64,000 bases of DNA, from contig NZ_RZIJ01000004.1 of the NCBI RefSeq assembly GCF_003989665.1, positions 186,001-250,000 on the forward strand. The letters run 5' to 3'. Of the stretch, positions 38,800 to 46,736 are shown in pieces; positions within the stretch are counted from its first letter, which is position 1, and the number at the start of each line of letters is the position of its first letter. Made by a program: the position numbers and the translations under genes. This DNA comes from Azospirillum doebereinerae. GTDB taxonomy: Bacteria; Pseudomonadota; Alphaproteobacteria; Azospirillales; Azospirillaceae. Under the pieces are notes generated by a model, which was given only the letters and a program-made list of their open reading frames with translations, ran no database searches and was not told where the DNA came from.

Positions 38800-39924
38800 A
38801 TGACCATGGCTTTCGACGGCGCAACGCAGAAGACCGACACCCCGAACGGCGGCGGGCCGGACGGCAAGGTCGCCGTCACCACCGAACTGCTGTCCACATG
38901 GCTCGGCTTCGCCGACGTCCAGCGCCGCACGCTGGATGTGGTGCAGGGCGAGCTGACGCGCACCTCCACGACCGTGGAGAATGCCACGCTCGACCTGTCC
39001 GACCGTTTCCGCCAGCTGGCGGAGAAGGCGCTGGAGCAGTCGGAGAGGGTCGAGCAGATCGTCCAGCTCGCGGGATCGGTGTCCATCGACGGCGAACGGG
39101 TGCCGATGGACCAGCTGGTCGTCGGCATGCAGGACATGATCACCGACATGGTGAGCAACATCGTCACCCTGTCGCGCCACGCCATGAGCATGGTCTACCT
39201 GCTGGACGACGTGCAGAAGGACGTCGGCGACCTGGAGAAGGCGATCGGCGACATCGACGCCATCAACCGCCAGACCAACTTCCTGGCGCTGAACGCCACC
39301 ATCGAGGCGAGCCGGGCCGGCGAGGCCGGGCGCACCTTCGCCGTGGTGGCGCAGGAGGTGCGGCACCTCTCGCGCTCCACCGGCGAGCTGGCGGACCGCA
39401 TGCGCAACAAGGTGACGGCGGTGGTCAAGGGCGTGCGCAACGGCCACGACATCCTGCGCCAGATCGCCAACACCGACATGTCGCCGCAGATGCTCGCCAA
39501 GGAGCGGGTCGATAAGACCATGGACAGCCTGGTGGAGCAGACCTCCCATTTCCAATCGGTGCTGGAGACGGCGGCCGGCGTGTCGTCGGACATGTCCTCC
39601 ACCATCGCGCACGTCATCACCGGCATGCAGTTCCAGGACCTGACCAAGCAGCGCATCGAGGCGATCAACGACAGCCTCGCCATCATGGGCGCCGGGCTGG
39701 CCGAGCTGGAAACCCGCATCCGCGCCCAGATCCCGCCCGGAATCGGCGCGCAGGAACCGCAGGAATGGTTGAACCATCTGCTCGACCGGTTCACGCTCAG
39801 CGAGATGCGCGAGCGCTTCGTCCGCCGGCTGCTGCTGGAGGGCACGGCGCTCGACGAGAACGGCGTGCTTGACGTGGACGCTGGGGCTGGCGACAGTTCC
39901 GGCGGCGACATCGAACTGTTCTGA
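38800..39924 (+). CDS. Soluble transducer-like protein with an MCP signalling core
   Basis: A 374-residue cytoplasmic protein with no transmembrane segment. Residues about 135-225 match the receptor tip: [24 protein letters not shown] in two helices and [21 protein letters not shown]. The helices before and after are coiled coil, and the [21 protein letters not shown] region recalls CheZ-like or FlhF-type Q-D-L-T-x-Q motifs found in many transducer-like proteins. The last 30 residues are acidic. ATG 38800 is used; ATG 38806, six bases after GAGGAAG, is an equally good start. It may be a cytoplasmic receptor or a scaffold between CheA/CheW and the downstream switch. Confidence 0.85.
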   Translation: MTMAFDGATQKTDTPNGGGPDGKVAVTTELLSTWLGFADVQRRTLDVVQGELTRTSTTVENATLDLSDRFRQLAEKALEQSERVEQIVQLAGSVSIDGERVPMDQLVVGMQDMITDMVSNIVTLSRHAMSMVYLLDDVQKDVGDLEKAIGDIDAINRQTNFLALNATIEASRAGEAGRTFAVVAQEVRHLSRSTGELADRMRNKVTAVVKGVRNGHDILRQIANTDMSPQMLAKERVDKTMDSLVEQTSHFQSVLETAAGVSSDMSSTIAHVITGMQFQDLTKQRIEAINDSLAIMGAGLAELETRIRAQIPPGIGAQEPQEWLNHLLDRFTLSEMRERFVRRLLLEGTALDENGVLDVDAGAGDSSGGDIELF

Positions 39925-39980
39925 CATGAAAATTGCCACGAATAGACGAATAATAACAACGAATTGAGGATCACTCGGCC
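39925..39980 (+). promoter_or_regulatory. AT-rich spacer before the partner-switching genes
   Basis: Fifty-six bases that are clearly AT-richer than the operon around them, ending in a GAGG ribosome-binding site. It may hold an internal promoter, but no clear -35/-10 pair was found. Confidence 0.3.
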
Positions 39981-40286
39981 ATGGATTACGGTGTTGAGCA
40001 GCGCGACCAGGAAGCCGTCGTCCGCCTGCGCGGGCGCCTGACCTTCAACGACCACGCCAAATTGCGGGCGCTGATCGGCGAGATGGCGCAGAACAAGGCC
40101 AAGCGGCAGGTTCTCGACCTGTCGTCGCTGGAATTCGTGGATTCCGCGGGCATCGGCATGCTGCTGATCGCGCGCGAGGAGATGGTCAACGCCGGCAAAT
40201 CCCTCGTCCTGCGCACCGCCGCCGGGCAGGTGAAGCGCGTGCTGACCGTCGCCCAGATCGGCAAGATCGTAACCATCGAGGATTGA
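39981..40286 (+). CDS. STAS-domain anti-anti-sigma-factor-like protein
   Basis: A 101-residue RsbV/SpoIIAA-type protein with a complete switch motif: Ser55 in LEFVDSAGIGMLLIA is the predicted phosphorylation site. In the standard cycle the HATPase kinase (next gene) phosphorylates it and a PP2C phosphatase (two genes further on) removes the phosphate. It overlaps the kinase gene by one base (TGATG). Its position after nine chemotaxis genes suggests that the switch responds to the same stimulus. Confidence 0.92.
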   Translation: MDYGVEQRDQEAVVRLRGRLTFNDHAKLRALIGEMAQNKAKRQVLDLSSLEFVDSAGIGMLLIAREEMVNAGKSLVLRTAAGQVKRVLTVAQIGKIVTIED

Positions 40287-41080
40287 TGCCTTTGGCCAGC
40301 ACCTCCGCCCTCCGGCCCGCCCGCACCCGTTTCACGGCCCTGCACGGCTTGGCCGTGGCCGCCGACCGGCTGGCCGCCCTGGCGACGGCGCTGGCCCTGC
40401 CCGTGCGCGCGGCGGACGCTCCCGAGCCGGTGCTGGCGCTGATGGACGGCCCGGCGGGGGCCGGGGATGTGGAGGCCTGGGAGCGCCCCTTCGCCGCCTG
40501 GATCGAACCGGACCGCGTGGGCGGAACCGGCGGCGGATCGGGCGGCGCGACCGGCGGCGTTCCGGCGCTGCCCACCCATCTGGCCGCCCCCCTGCCGGTG
40601 CTGGTGGAGCGGGCCGGCGCTTCCGATCTCTACATCAACCTCACCACGGCGACGGCGAACGAGCTGCATCTGGCCGGGCGCGTGCTGACCGCGCTGGCCG
40701 AGCGCCACCCCCTGCCCGACGACCGCCGCAACGACCTGGAACTGGCGCTGCACGAGGCGATCAGCAACGCGCTGGTCCACGGCAACCTCCAGGTCGACGG
40801 CATGAAGGAGCTGAGCGCCGTCGAGCTGGAGCGCTTCTCGCACGAGCTGGTGGCGCGGCTGGCCGATCCGGCGCTGGCCCACCGCCGGGTCGAGGTCGCC
40901 GTCCTGCTGGAGGCCGGAACCGCCGTGATCGACGTCGCCGACGAGGGCGCCGGCTTCACCCCCACCCCGCAGGACGGGCGGGGCGCCTCGGGGCGCGGGC
41001 TGGACCTGATCGCCACCATCGCGGAATCGGTGGAGCTGTGCGACGGCGGCCGCCGCATCCGCATGAGGTTCCCCCTCTGA
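40286..41080 (+). CDS. RsbW-like ATP-binding protein (serine kinase / anti-sigma-type)
   Basis: A 264-residue protein with a C-terminal HATPase_c domain (about residues 115-264). The N box is LELALHEAISNALVHGNL, the G1 box VIDVADEGAGF and the G2 box GRGLDLIATIAESV. The N-terminal 110 residues are an unrecognised extension not seen in short RsbW proteins. By family it would phosphorylate the STAS serine and sequester a partner. No sigma factor gene is adjacent, so the partner could be encoded elsewhere or be a chemotaxis protein. Overlaps of one base on each side indicate tight coupling. Confidence 0.88.
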   Translation: MPLASTSALRPARTRFTALHGLAVAADRLAALATALALPVRAADAPEPVLALMDGPAGAGDVEAWERPFAAWIEPDRVGGTGGGSGGATGGVPALPTHLAAPLPVLVERAGASDLYINLTTATANELHLAGRVLTALAERHPLPDDRRNDLELALHEAISNALVHGNLQVDGMKELSAVELERFSHELVARLADPALAHRRVEVAVLLEAGTAVIDVADEGAGFTPTPQDGRGASGRGLDLIATIAESVELCDGGRRIRMRFPL

Positions 41081-42285
41081 TGCCGATGACCGCCGTCCCC
41101 ATCGCCGCCGAGGCGGCCGAGGCCGAGGCCCGCGCCGCCATCCTCGACTGCGCGATCCTGGTGGTCGACGACACCGCCTTCAACCGGACGCTGATCGGCG
41201 CCATCCTGGAGGAGGCCGGCTTCCGCAACGTGGCCTACGCCGAGGGCGGGCGGGAGGCGTTGGAGATGATCGCCGCCAAGCTGCCCGACCTGCTGATCCT
41301 CGACATCATGATGCCGGGGATGGACGGCTTCGAGGTCTGCCGCCGCCTGCGCGCCGATCCCGACAAGGCCGATTTGCCGATCCTGGTGCAGACCGCGCTG
41401 TCGTCGGGCGACGACCGCAACAAGGCGTTCGCCGCCGGCACCACCGATCTGGTCTCCAAGCCGCTCGACCGCACGGAACTGCTGGCCCGCGTCCGCATCC
41501 ATCTGGAAAGCCGCGTGCTGATCCGCCGGCTGCGCGCCTACCGGGCGCGGGTGGAGGGGGAGCTGGCCATCGCCCGCTCGATGCAGGAACACCTGCTGCC
41601 CTCGCCCGCGCTCTGCGCCGCGCTGGGCGAGCCGGCTGGGGCGGCGCTGCGCGCCCACACGGCGATCGCGCCCAACTTGGGCGGCGATTTGTGGGGCGGC
41701 GTGCGGCTGGACGGGCGCCGCTTCGGCGTCTTCCTGCTCAACATGGGCGGCCAGGGCGTGTCGGCGGCGATGAACGCCTTCCGCCTGCACACGCTGGTCC
41801 ACGAGTTGGCGCCCGACCACGGCGGCGATCCGGCCACGCTGCTCGCCATCCTCAACGACCGCGCCGTGGAGTTGCTGAGCGACGGTCAGCACGCCACCGT
41901 GATCTACGGCGTGGTGGACGCCGCCGCCGGCCGCTTCGTCTACGCCGCCGCCGATGCCGCCCCGCCCATGGTCCTCGATCCCGCCGGTGGCGAGGCCCCG
42001 GTCTTCGGCGAGACGGAAGGCATCCCGGTCGGCGTCAGCCCCGGCACCCGCTACGAGACGCGGAGCCTGCCGCTGCCGCCCGGCGCGGTGCTGGTGCTGT
42101 GCTCCGTCGCGGTGCTTGACGCGCTGGAGGGCGAGGACGGGTTGGGCCGGATCATCGGCGAGGCCGTCGCCGACGGCGGCGGCGAAACCGGCTTCACCGC
42201 CATCGTCGGCTTCCTCACCGCCGCGCTGGGCAACGCCAGCGGCGACGACCACACCCTTCTGTGGATCGAACGGAGCGACGCATGA
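41080..42285 (+). CDS. Response regulator fused to a degenerate SpoIIE-type PP2C domain
   Basis: A 401-residue protein with a receiver domain (ILVVDDTAFNRTLIGAIL, phosphoacceptor Asp75 in LILDIMMPGMDG, conserved Lys in VSKPLD). A coiled linker with ELAIARSMQEHLLP follows, then an RsbU/SpoIIE PP2C domain (about 185-400). The first Asp (GGDLWG) and terminal GDDHT survive. The Asp of the D-x-SGHG motif is Asn221 (LLNMGGQG), and the Asp of the YTDG-like motif is Val343 (LCSVAV). Loss of two metal ligands predicts little or no phosphatase activity. It may act as a phosphorylation-controlled decoy or allosteric partner of the second copy. Confidence 0.87.
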   Translation: MPMTAVPIAAEAAEAEARAAILDCAILVVDDTAFNRTLIGAILEEAGFRNVAYAEGGREALEMIAAKLPDLLILDIMMPGMDGFEVCRRLRADPDKADLPILVQTALSSGDDRNKAFAAGTTDLVSKPLDRTELLARVRIHLESRVLIRRLRAYRARVEGELAIARSMQEHLLPSPALCAALGEPAGAALRAHTAIAPNLGGDLWGGVRLDGRRFGVFLLNMGGQGVSAAMNAFRLHTLVHELAPDHGGDPATLLAILNDRAVELLSDGQHATVIYGVVDAAAGRFVYAAADAAPPMVLDPAGGEAPVFGETEGIPVGVSPGTRYETRSLPLPPGAVLVLCSVAVLDALEGEDGLGRIIGEAVADGGGETGFTAIVGFLTAALGNASGDDHTLLWIERSDA

Positions 42286-43505
42286 GCAGCCAGGGCATGA
42301 ACGACCAGGGCACGCCCGCCGGCCTGTTTTCCGCCGAGGCGCCGGACGCGCCGTTCACCCTGGGGCAGGCCCGCGTCCTCGTGGTCGACGACAACCGGGT
42401 CAACCGTCACCTGCTGCTCGCCCTGCTGGAGCGTGGCGGAGTCCGGCAGGTGGAGGAGGCGGAGGACGGCAACGACGGGCTGGCCCGGCTCGACAGCTTC
42501 AAGCCCGATCTGGTGCTGCTCGACCTGATGATGCCGCACCTCGACGGCTTCGAGATGTGCCGGCGGATGCGCGCCGACCCGCGCTGGAAGGGCTTGCCGG
42601 TGCTGGTGCAATCGAGCCTGAACCGGGCCGAGGACCGCGCCCGCGCCTTCGCCGCCGGGGCGACCGACTACGTCACCAAGCCGATCAACGCGGTGGAGCT
42701 GGTCGCGCGGGTGCGCATCCATCTGCAGAAGCGCGCCCTGCTGCGCGACCTGGAGCAGTACCACACGCGGGCGCGGCGCGAACTGGCCCAAGCCCGGCGG
42801 ATGCAGGAAAAGCTGATGCCGGGGCCGGCGCGGCTGGCCGAGCTGCGGAGCACGCTGGGGATCGCCATCGACTCCCATTTCGCGCCCTCCTCGGAGCTGG
42901 GCGGCGATTTCTGGGGGATCCAGCGGCTGCCCGACGGGCGGACCGGGGTCTATCTGGTCGATTTCTCCGGGCATGGCGTGGGAGCGGCGCTGAACACCTT
43001 CCGCCTGCACGCGATCTGCCAGCAACTGGCCCCGGCTTGCGGCGACCCGGAGGATTTCCTGGCGGCGGTGAACACGCGGCTCTGCGCCCTGCTGCCGAGC
43101 GGGCAGTTCGCCACCATGCTGACCGGCATCGTCGACACGGAGGCCGGCGTCTTCGACTACGCCTCGGCCGGATCGACCGCGCCGATGGTGTGGGCGCCGG
43201 GCGAGACGGAACCGCGGCTGGGGGACGGCACCGGCCTGCCGCTGGGGCTGCTGGCGTCGATGCGCTACGAGCGCCGCAGCCTGCCCCTGCCGCCGGGCGG
43301 GCGTTTGTTCCTCTACTCCGACGCGGCCATCGAGATCCAGCAAGGCTGCGACGTGCTGGACGAATGCGGCCTCGCCGCGCTGGTCGGCCGCCACATGGCG
43401 CAGGCCGAGGGCGCGCGCTTCCTGGAAGGGGTGCTGGAGGATCTGCGAGCGGCCGGGCCGATCGACGACGATCTGACCGCGCTGGTGCTGACGCGGTTGT
43501 CATAG
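42282..43505 (+). CDS. Response regulator fused to an intact SpoIIE-type PP2C phosphatase
   Basis: A 407-residue paralogue of the preceding protein, overlapping it by four bases (ATGA). The receiver has VLVVDDNRVNRHLLLALL, Asp81 in LLDLMMPHLDG and VTKPIN. The PP2C domain retains GGDFWG, Asp227 in LVDFSGHGVGAAL, Asp347 in LYSDAAIE and the terminal DDDLT, so the metal site is complete. It is predicted to dephosphorylate the STAS protein when its receiver is phosphorylated, possibly by CheA. It is the last gene of the locus. Confidence 0.9.
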   Translation: MSSQGMNDQGTPAGLFSAEAPDAPFTLGQARVLVVDDNRVNRHLLLALLERGGVRQVEEAEDGNDGLARLDSFKPDLVLLDLMMPHLDGFEMCRRMRADPRWKGLPVLVQSSLNRAEDRARAFAAGATDYVTKPINAVELVARVRIHLQKRALLRDLEQYHTRARRELAQARRMQEKLMPGPARLAELRSTLGIAIDSHFAPSSELGGDFWGIQRLPDGRTGVYLVDFSGHGVGAALNTFRLHAICQQLAPACGDPEDFLAAVNTRLCALLPSGQFATMLTGIVDTEAGVFDYASAGSTAPMVWAPGETEPRLGDGTGLPLGLLASMRYERRSLPLPPGGRLFLYSDAAIEIQQGCDVLDECGLAALVGRHMAQAEGARFLEGVLEDLRAAGPIDDDLTALVLTRLS

Positions 43506-43519
43506 AAGCGCCGGGCTCC

Positions 43520-43637
43520 GTTTGCCCCCTCCCCATCCCTCCCCCGCTGCGCGGGAGAGGAAGCCGGAACCTTGTCGGCGCTCGGCGGCAGTTCCCTCTC
43601 CCGCCAAAGGCGGGGGAGGGTTAGGGAGGGGGCAAAC
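43520..43637. repeat. 118-base element with long terminal inverted repeats
   Basis: The ends GTTTGCCCCCTCCCCATCCC and its counterpart (revcomp of the right end, GTTTGCCCCCTCCCTAACCC) agree at all but a few bases and continue for about 28 bases. Between them lie inner CCGCTGCGCGG and CCGCCAAAGGCGG hairpins. It differs from the 21514/24898 repeat, although both contain CCCTCTCCCG. It fills the space between the PP2C gene and the rpsD terminator and has no coding capacity. Confidence 0.7.
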
Positions 43638-43660
43638 GCAACCTTCCCTCCAAAGCCCCA

Positions 43661-43696
43661 AAAAGAAAAAGGCCGCTCCCGAGGGAGCGGCCTTTT
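43661..43696 (-). terminator. rpsD intrinsic terminator
   Basis: Read on the minus strand, the stem AAAAGGCCGCTCC / GGAGCGGCCTTTT is followed by TTCTTTTT, 23 bases after the rpsD stop. It could also stop transcription from the plus strand. Confidence 0.9.
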
Positions 43697-43718
43697 CCGT
43701 TCGACCGAAGCCGACCGA

Positions 43719-44333
43719 TCAGCGCGAGTAGAACTCGACGACCAGGTTCGGTTCCATCTGGACCGGGTACGGCACGTCGGCGAGCAGCGGCGCGCGGACG
43801 AAGCGGCCCTTCAGGGCGCCGCCGTCGACTTCCAGGTAGTCGGGGATGTCACGCTCGCCCGAGGAGGCGGCTTCCAGGATCAGGGCCATCTGCTTGGACT
43901 TGGACTTCACCTCGACGACGTCGTTGTCCTTGAGGCGGGCCGACGCGATGTTCAGGCGGCGGCCGTTGACCAGGATGTGGCCGTGGTTGATGATCTGGCG
44001 CGCGGCGAACGGGGTCGGCGCGAACTTCATGCGGTACACGACCGCGTCCAGGCGGCGCTCCAGCAGGCCGACCAGGTTCTCGCCGGTGTCGCCCTTGCGG
44101 CGGACGGCTTCGGCGTAGATGCGGCGGAACTGCTTCTCGCCGATGTTGCCGTAGTAGCCCTTCAGCTTCTGCTTGGCCATCAGCTGCAGACCGTAGTCCG
44201 ACGGCTTCTTGCGGCGCTGGCCGTGCTGGCCGGGGCCGTACTCGCGCTTGTTCAGCGGGCTCTTGGAACGGCCCCAGAGGTTGACGCCGAGGCGGCGGTC
44301 GATCTTGAACTTGGACTCTTGACGCTTGCTCAT
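43719..44333 (-). CDS. rpsD: 30S ribosomal protein S4
   Basis: Primary 16S rRNA-binding assembly protein. The 204-residue product starts [20 protein letters not shown] and contains [19 protein letters not shown]. The S4 RNA-binding domain follows ([35 protein letters not shown]), and it ends [12 protein letters not shown] 44333 is the family start; in-frame sequence upstream is leader. It is a stand-alone gene with its own terminator, as in many alphaproteobacteria. Confidence 0.98.
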   Translation of the reverse strand: MSKRQESKFKIDRRLGVNLWGRSKSPLNKREYGPGQHGQRRKKPSDYGLQLMAKQKLKGYYGNIGEKQFRRIYAEAVRRKGDTGENLVGLLERRLDAVVYRMKFAPTPFAARQIINHGHILVNGRRLNIASARLKDNDVVEVKSKSKQMALILEAASSGERDIPDYLEVDGGALKGRFVRAPLLADVPYPVQMEPNLVVEFYSR

Positions 44334-44561
44334 AACGCTCAATGCCTCGTTGGAACACGAGTTGATGTTGTCCCGGTAGTTCCGCCAGCCTCGCGGCGAC
44401 GGACGGGGCGCGCGCACGAAGGCGGCACCCGCTTTCCCAGGAGACGAAGTCGCGCACTATACGCATCGGCGTTCCGGAGTCAAACGCCGAGTCAAACGTC
44501 CCTTGCGCGCCGCACCGCTTTGCGCTCCCCTTCCCCCGGAAACGCGGAGCGGGGACGGGCG

Positions 44562-45683
44562 ATGGAGTGGGTCGAGTGCGTGGTGGTCGGGGCCGGGGTG
44601 GTCGGGCTGGCGGTCGCCCGGCGGCTGGCCCAGGCCGGGCGCGAGGTGATCGTGCTGGAGGCCGCCGACGCCATCGGCACCGGCACCAGCTCCCGGAACT
44701 CCGAGGTCATCCACGCCGGCATCTACTACCCCACCGGCAGCCTGCGCGCCCGGCTCTGCGTCGCCGGGCGGGACGCGCTCTACCGCTACTGCGCGGAGCA
44801 TGGGGTCGAACACCGCCGGATCGGCAAGTTGATCGTCGCGACCGAGGACAGCCAACTGCCGAGGCTCGACGCGATCCGCGCCCAGGCCGCCGCCAACGGC
44901 GTCACCGACCTGTACGCCATCGACGCCGCGACCGCCCGCGCCTGGGAGCCGAACCTGCGCACGGTCGGCGCCTTGGTCTCCCCCTCCACCGGAATCGTCG
45001 ACAGCCACGGGCTGATGCTGGCGCTGCTGGGCGATGCGGAGGATGCCGGCGCCATGCTGGCGCTGCTCAGCCCGCTGGAGCGCACGCGCCGCGCGGCGGA
45101 CGGCTTCGTGCTGGAGGTCGGCGGGGTGGAGCCGATGCGGCTCGGCTGCTCGCTGCTGGTCAACGCCGCCGGGCTCGGCGCCTGGGGCGTGGCGCGGGGG
45201 CTGGAGGGCTTCCCCGCCGATCAGGTCCCCCCGCGCGTCCTGGCGAAGGGCAACTACTACGCGCTGGGCCAGGGGCGGTCGCCCTTCGCGCGGCTCGTCT
45301 ATCCGGTGCCGGTCGAGGGGGGGTTGGGCGTCCATCTGACCCTCGACCTCGCCGGACAGGCGCGGTTCGGGCCGGACGTGGAGTGGCTGGACGGTCCAGA
45401 GGGTGCCGCCATCGACTATGCCGTGGACCCGGCGCGGGCGGAGACCTTCTACGACTCGGTGCGCGCCTATTGGCCGGGGCTGCCCGACGGGGCGCTGGTT
45501 CCGGCCTATTCCGGGATCCGCCCGAAGCTGGGCGGTCCGGGCGTCCCCCAGGCCGACTTCCTGCTGCAAGGCCCTGAAACCCATGGAATTCCGGGGCTGG
45601 TCAACCTGTTCGGCATCGAATCGCCGGGGCTGACCTCCTGCCTCGCCATCGCCGATGCGGTCGCCGGGCTGGTGGACGTATGA
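44562..45683 (+). CDS. FAD-dependent oxidoreductase, L-2-hydroxyglutarate oxidase (LhgO)-like
   Basis: A 373-residue DAO-family flavoprotein. The Rossmann FAD motif [20 protein letters not shown] is at residues 7-26, with the acidic end [20 protein letters not shown] and the substrate-side [17 protein letters not shown], which is characteristic of the LhgO group. [13 protein letters not shown] and a C-terminal [11 protein letters not shown] follow. It probably oxidises a 2-hydroxy acid such as L-2-hydroxyglutarate; the substrate is inferred from family resemblance. It is divergent from rpsD. Confidence 0.85.
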   Translation: MEWVECVVVGAGVVGLAVARRLAQAGREVIVLEAADAIGTGTSSRNSEVIHAGIYYPTGSLRARLCVAGRDALYRYCAEHGVEHRRIGKLIVATEDSQLPRLDAIRAQAAANGVTDLYAIDAATARAWEPNLRTVGALVSPSTGIVDSHGLMLALLGDAEDAGAMLALLSPLERTRRAADGFVLEVGGVEPMRLGCSLLVNAAGLGAWGVARGLEGFPADQVPPRVLAKGNYYALGQGRSPFARLVYPVPVEGGLGVHLTLDLAGQARFGPDVEWLDGPEGAAIDYAVDPARAETFYDSVRAYWPGLPDGALVPAYSGIRPKLGGPGVPQADFLLQGPETHGIPGLVNLFGIESPGLTSCLAIADAVAGLVDV

Positions 45684-45690
45684 CGGGATC

Positions 45691-45720
45691 CTTGACCGGG
45701 ACGCCGCGTCCCCCAATCTA
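45691..45720 (+). promoter_or_regulatory. Candidate heat-shock (RpoH) promoter for hsp20
   Basis: CTTGAC at 45691-45696 and CCCCAATCTA at 45711-45720, separated by 14 bases, resemble the sigma32 pattern CTTGAA..CCCCAT-TA. They lie about 105 bases before the hsp20 start. Confidence 0.5.
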
Positions 45721-45825
45721 GGAGATACGGCAGCGCCGAAACGCGTTTGGGCTGCCGATCCACCGGACGCCGGAAACGGGTCCATTTTCGTGCAACTCGC
45801 TCGCGCCTGGAGGAGAATTGCGCCC

Positions 45826-46302
45826 ATGACGACCCGTCTGTCCCTCTTCAACAGCCCGCTTCTGCTGGGCTTCGATCAGTTCGAGCGCACGCTCGACCGG
45901 ATCGCCAAGAATTCCGCCGAGGGCTACCCGCCCTACAACATCGAGCAGACCAGCGACGACGGCCTGCGCATCACGCTCGCGGTGGCCGGTTTCACCTCGG
46001 AAGACCTGTCGGTCCAGATCGAGGACAACCAGCTGGTCATCCGCGGCCGCCAGACCGACGACAAGTCGCGCATCTATCTGCACCGCGGCATCGCGGCCCG
46101 CCAGTTCCAGCGCAGCTTCGTGCTGGCCGACGGGATCGAGGTGATCGGCTGCTCGCTCGACAACGGGCTGCTAAACATCGACCTGACCCGCCCGATGCCC
46201 GAGCCCAAGGTCCGCACGATCAAGATCGAGCAGCCGGGACCCAGCGCCAGCGGCGCCGCCGGCCCGCAGACGATCGATGTCGCCGCCGACCGCCAAGGAT
46301 GA
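45826..46302 (+). CDS. Small heat-shock protein, Hsp20 family
   Basis: A 158-residue holdase chaperone. A short N-terminal arm (LFNSPLLLGFDQFERTLDRI) precedes an alpha-crystallin domain (about residues 38-130: YNIEQTSDDGLRITLAVAGF, LVIRGRQTD, RQFQRSFVLADGIEV). The C-terminal extension (PEPKVRTIKIEQPG) has an I-x-I-like anchor. It resembles the HspA/IbpA class that binds unfolding proteins for later refolding. It overlaps the DUF1150 gene by four bases, and AGGAG lies before the ATG. Confidence 0.94.
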   Translation: MTTRLSLFNSPLLLGFDQFERTLDRIAKNSAEGYPPYNIEQTSDDGLRITLAVAGFTSEDLSVQIEDNQLVIRGRQTDDKSRIYLHRGIAARQFQRSFVLADGIEVIGCSLDNGLLNIDLTRPMPEPKVRTIKIEQPGPSASGAAGPQTIDVAADRQG

Positions 46303-46529
46303 ACGCCATGATGAACAGCACGCTCACCCAGCTGCGCCAGCTCTCGACCCAGGATTTCGCGGCCTTCGGCGTCGATCACGTCGCCTACATCCGCACCGTC
46401 GAGGTTGAGGGCGCCACCGCCTATTCGATCCACGCCGCCGACGGCACGCCGCTGAGCGTCCTGCCGGAGCGCGAGGTGGCCTTCGCGGCCGTCGTCCAGA
46501 ACGATCTGGAGCCGTTGAGCGTCCACTGA
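46299..46529 (+). CDS. DUF1150 family protein
   Basis: A 76-residue protein with the DUF1150 core DFAAFGVDHVAYIRTVEVEG and YSIHAADGTPLSVLPEREVA. The family is small, restricted mainly to alphaproteobacteria and typically encoded directly after hsp20, as here (ATGA overlap). It therefore probably works in the heat-shock response, but no biochemical function is known. ATG 46308 is an alternative start. Confidence 0.9.
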   Translation: MNAMMNSTLTQLRQLSTQDFAAFGVDHVAYIRTVEVEGATAYSIHAADGTPLSVLPEREVAFAAVVQNDLEPLSVH

Positions 46530-46550
46530 CCACGCCCATCACCATCGGCC

Positions 46551-46589
46551 AAAGGCCGGCCTTGCCAGCTTGGGCGGGGCCGGCTTTTT
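46551..46589 (+). terminator. Intrinsic terminator after hsp20-DUF1150
   Basis: AAAGGCCGGCC pairs with GGCCGGCTTT (one bulged G), followed by TTC, 21 bases after the DUF1150 stop. Confidence 0.75.
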
Positions 46590-46668
46590 CTTGGGGACCG
46601 GCAGCCGCCGCAAGTGGCGGCGTGAATCCCCTATAGAAGTGGTGACGCAAAGCGTGGCATCTCGTGGC

Positions 46669-46696
46669 TTGTCTGCCGGTCCGCCTGTTGTATGGT
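46669..46696 (+). promoter_or_regulatory. Candidate promoter for the conserved gene at 46737
   Basis: TTGTCT (46669-46674), 16-base spacer, TATGGT (46691-46696), about 40 bases before the GTG start. Confidence 0.45.
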
Positions 46697-46736
46697 GCGG
46701 CGGTGACGGTGGTTGCATAGTCCAGGAGACGGTGGG

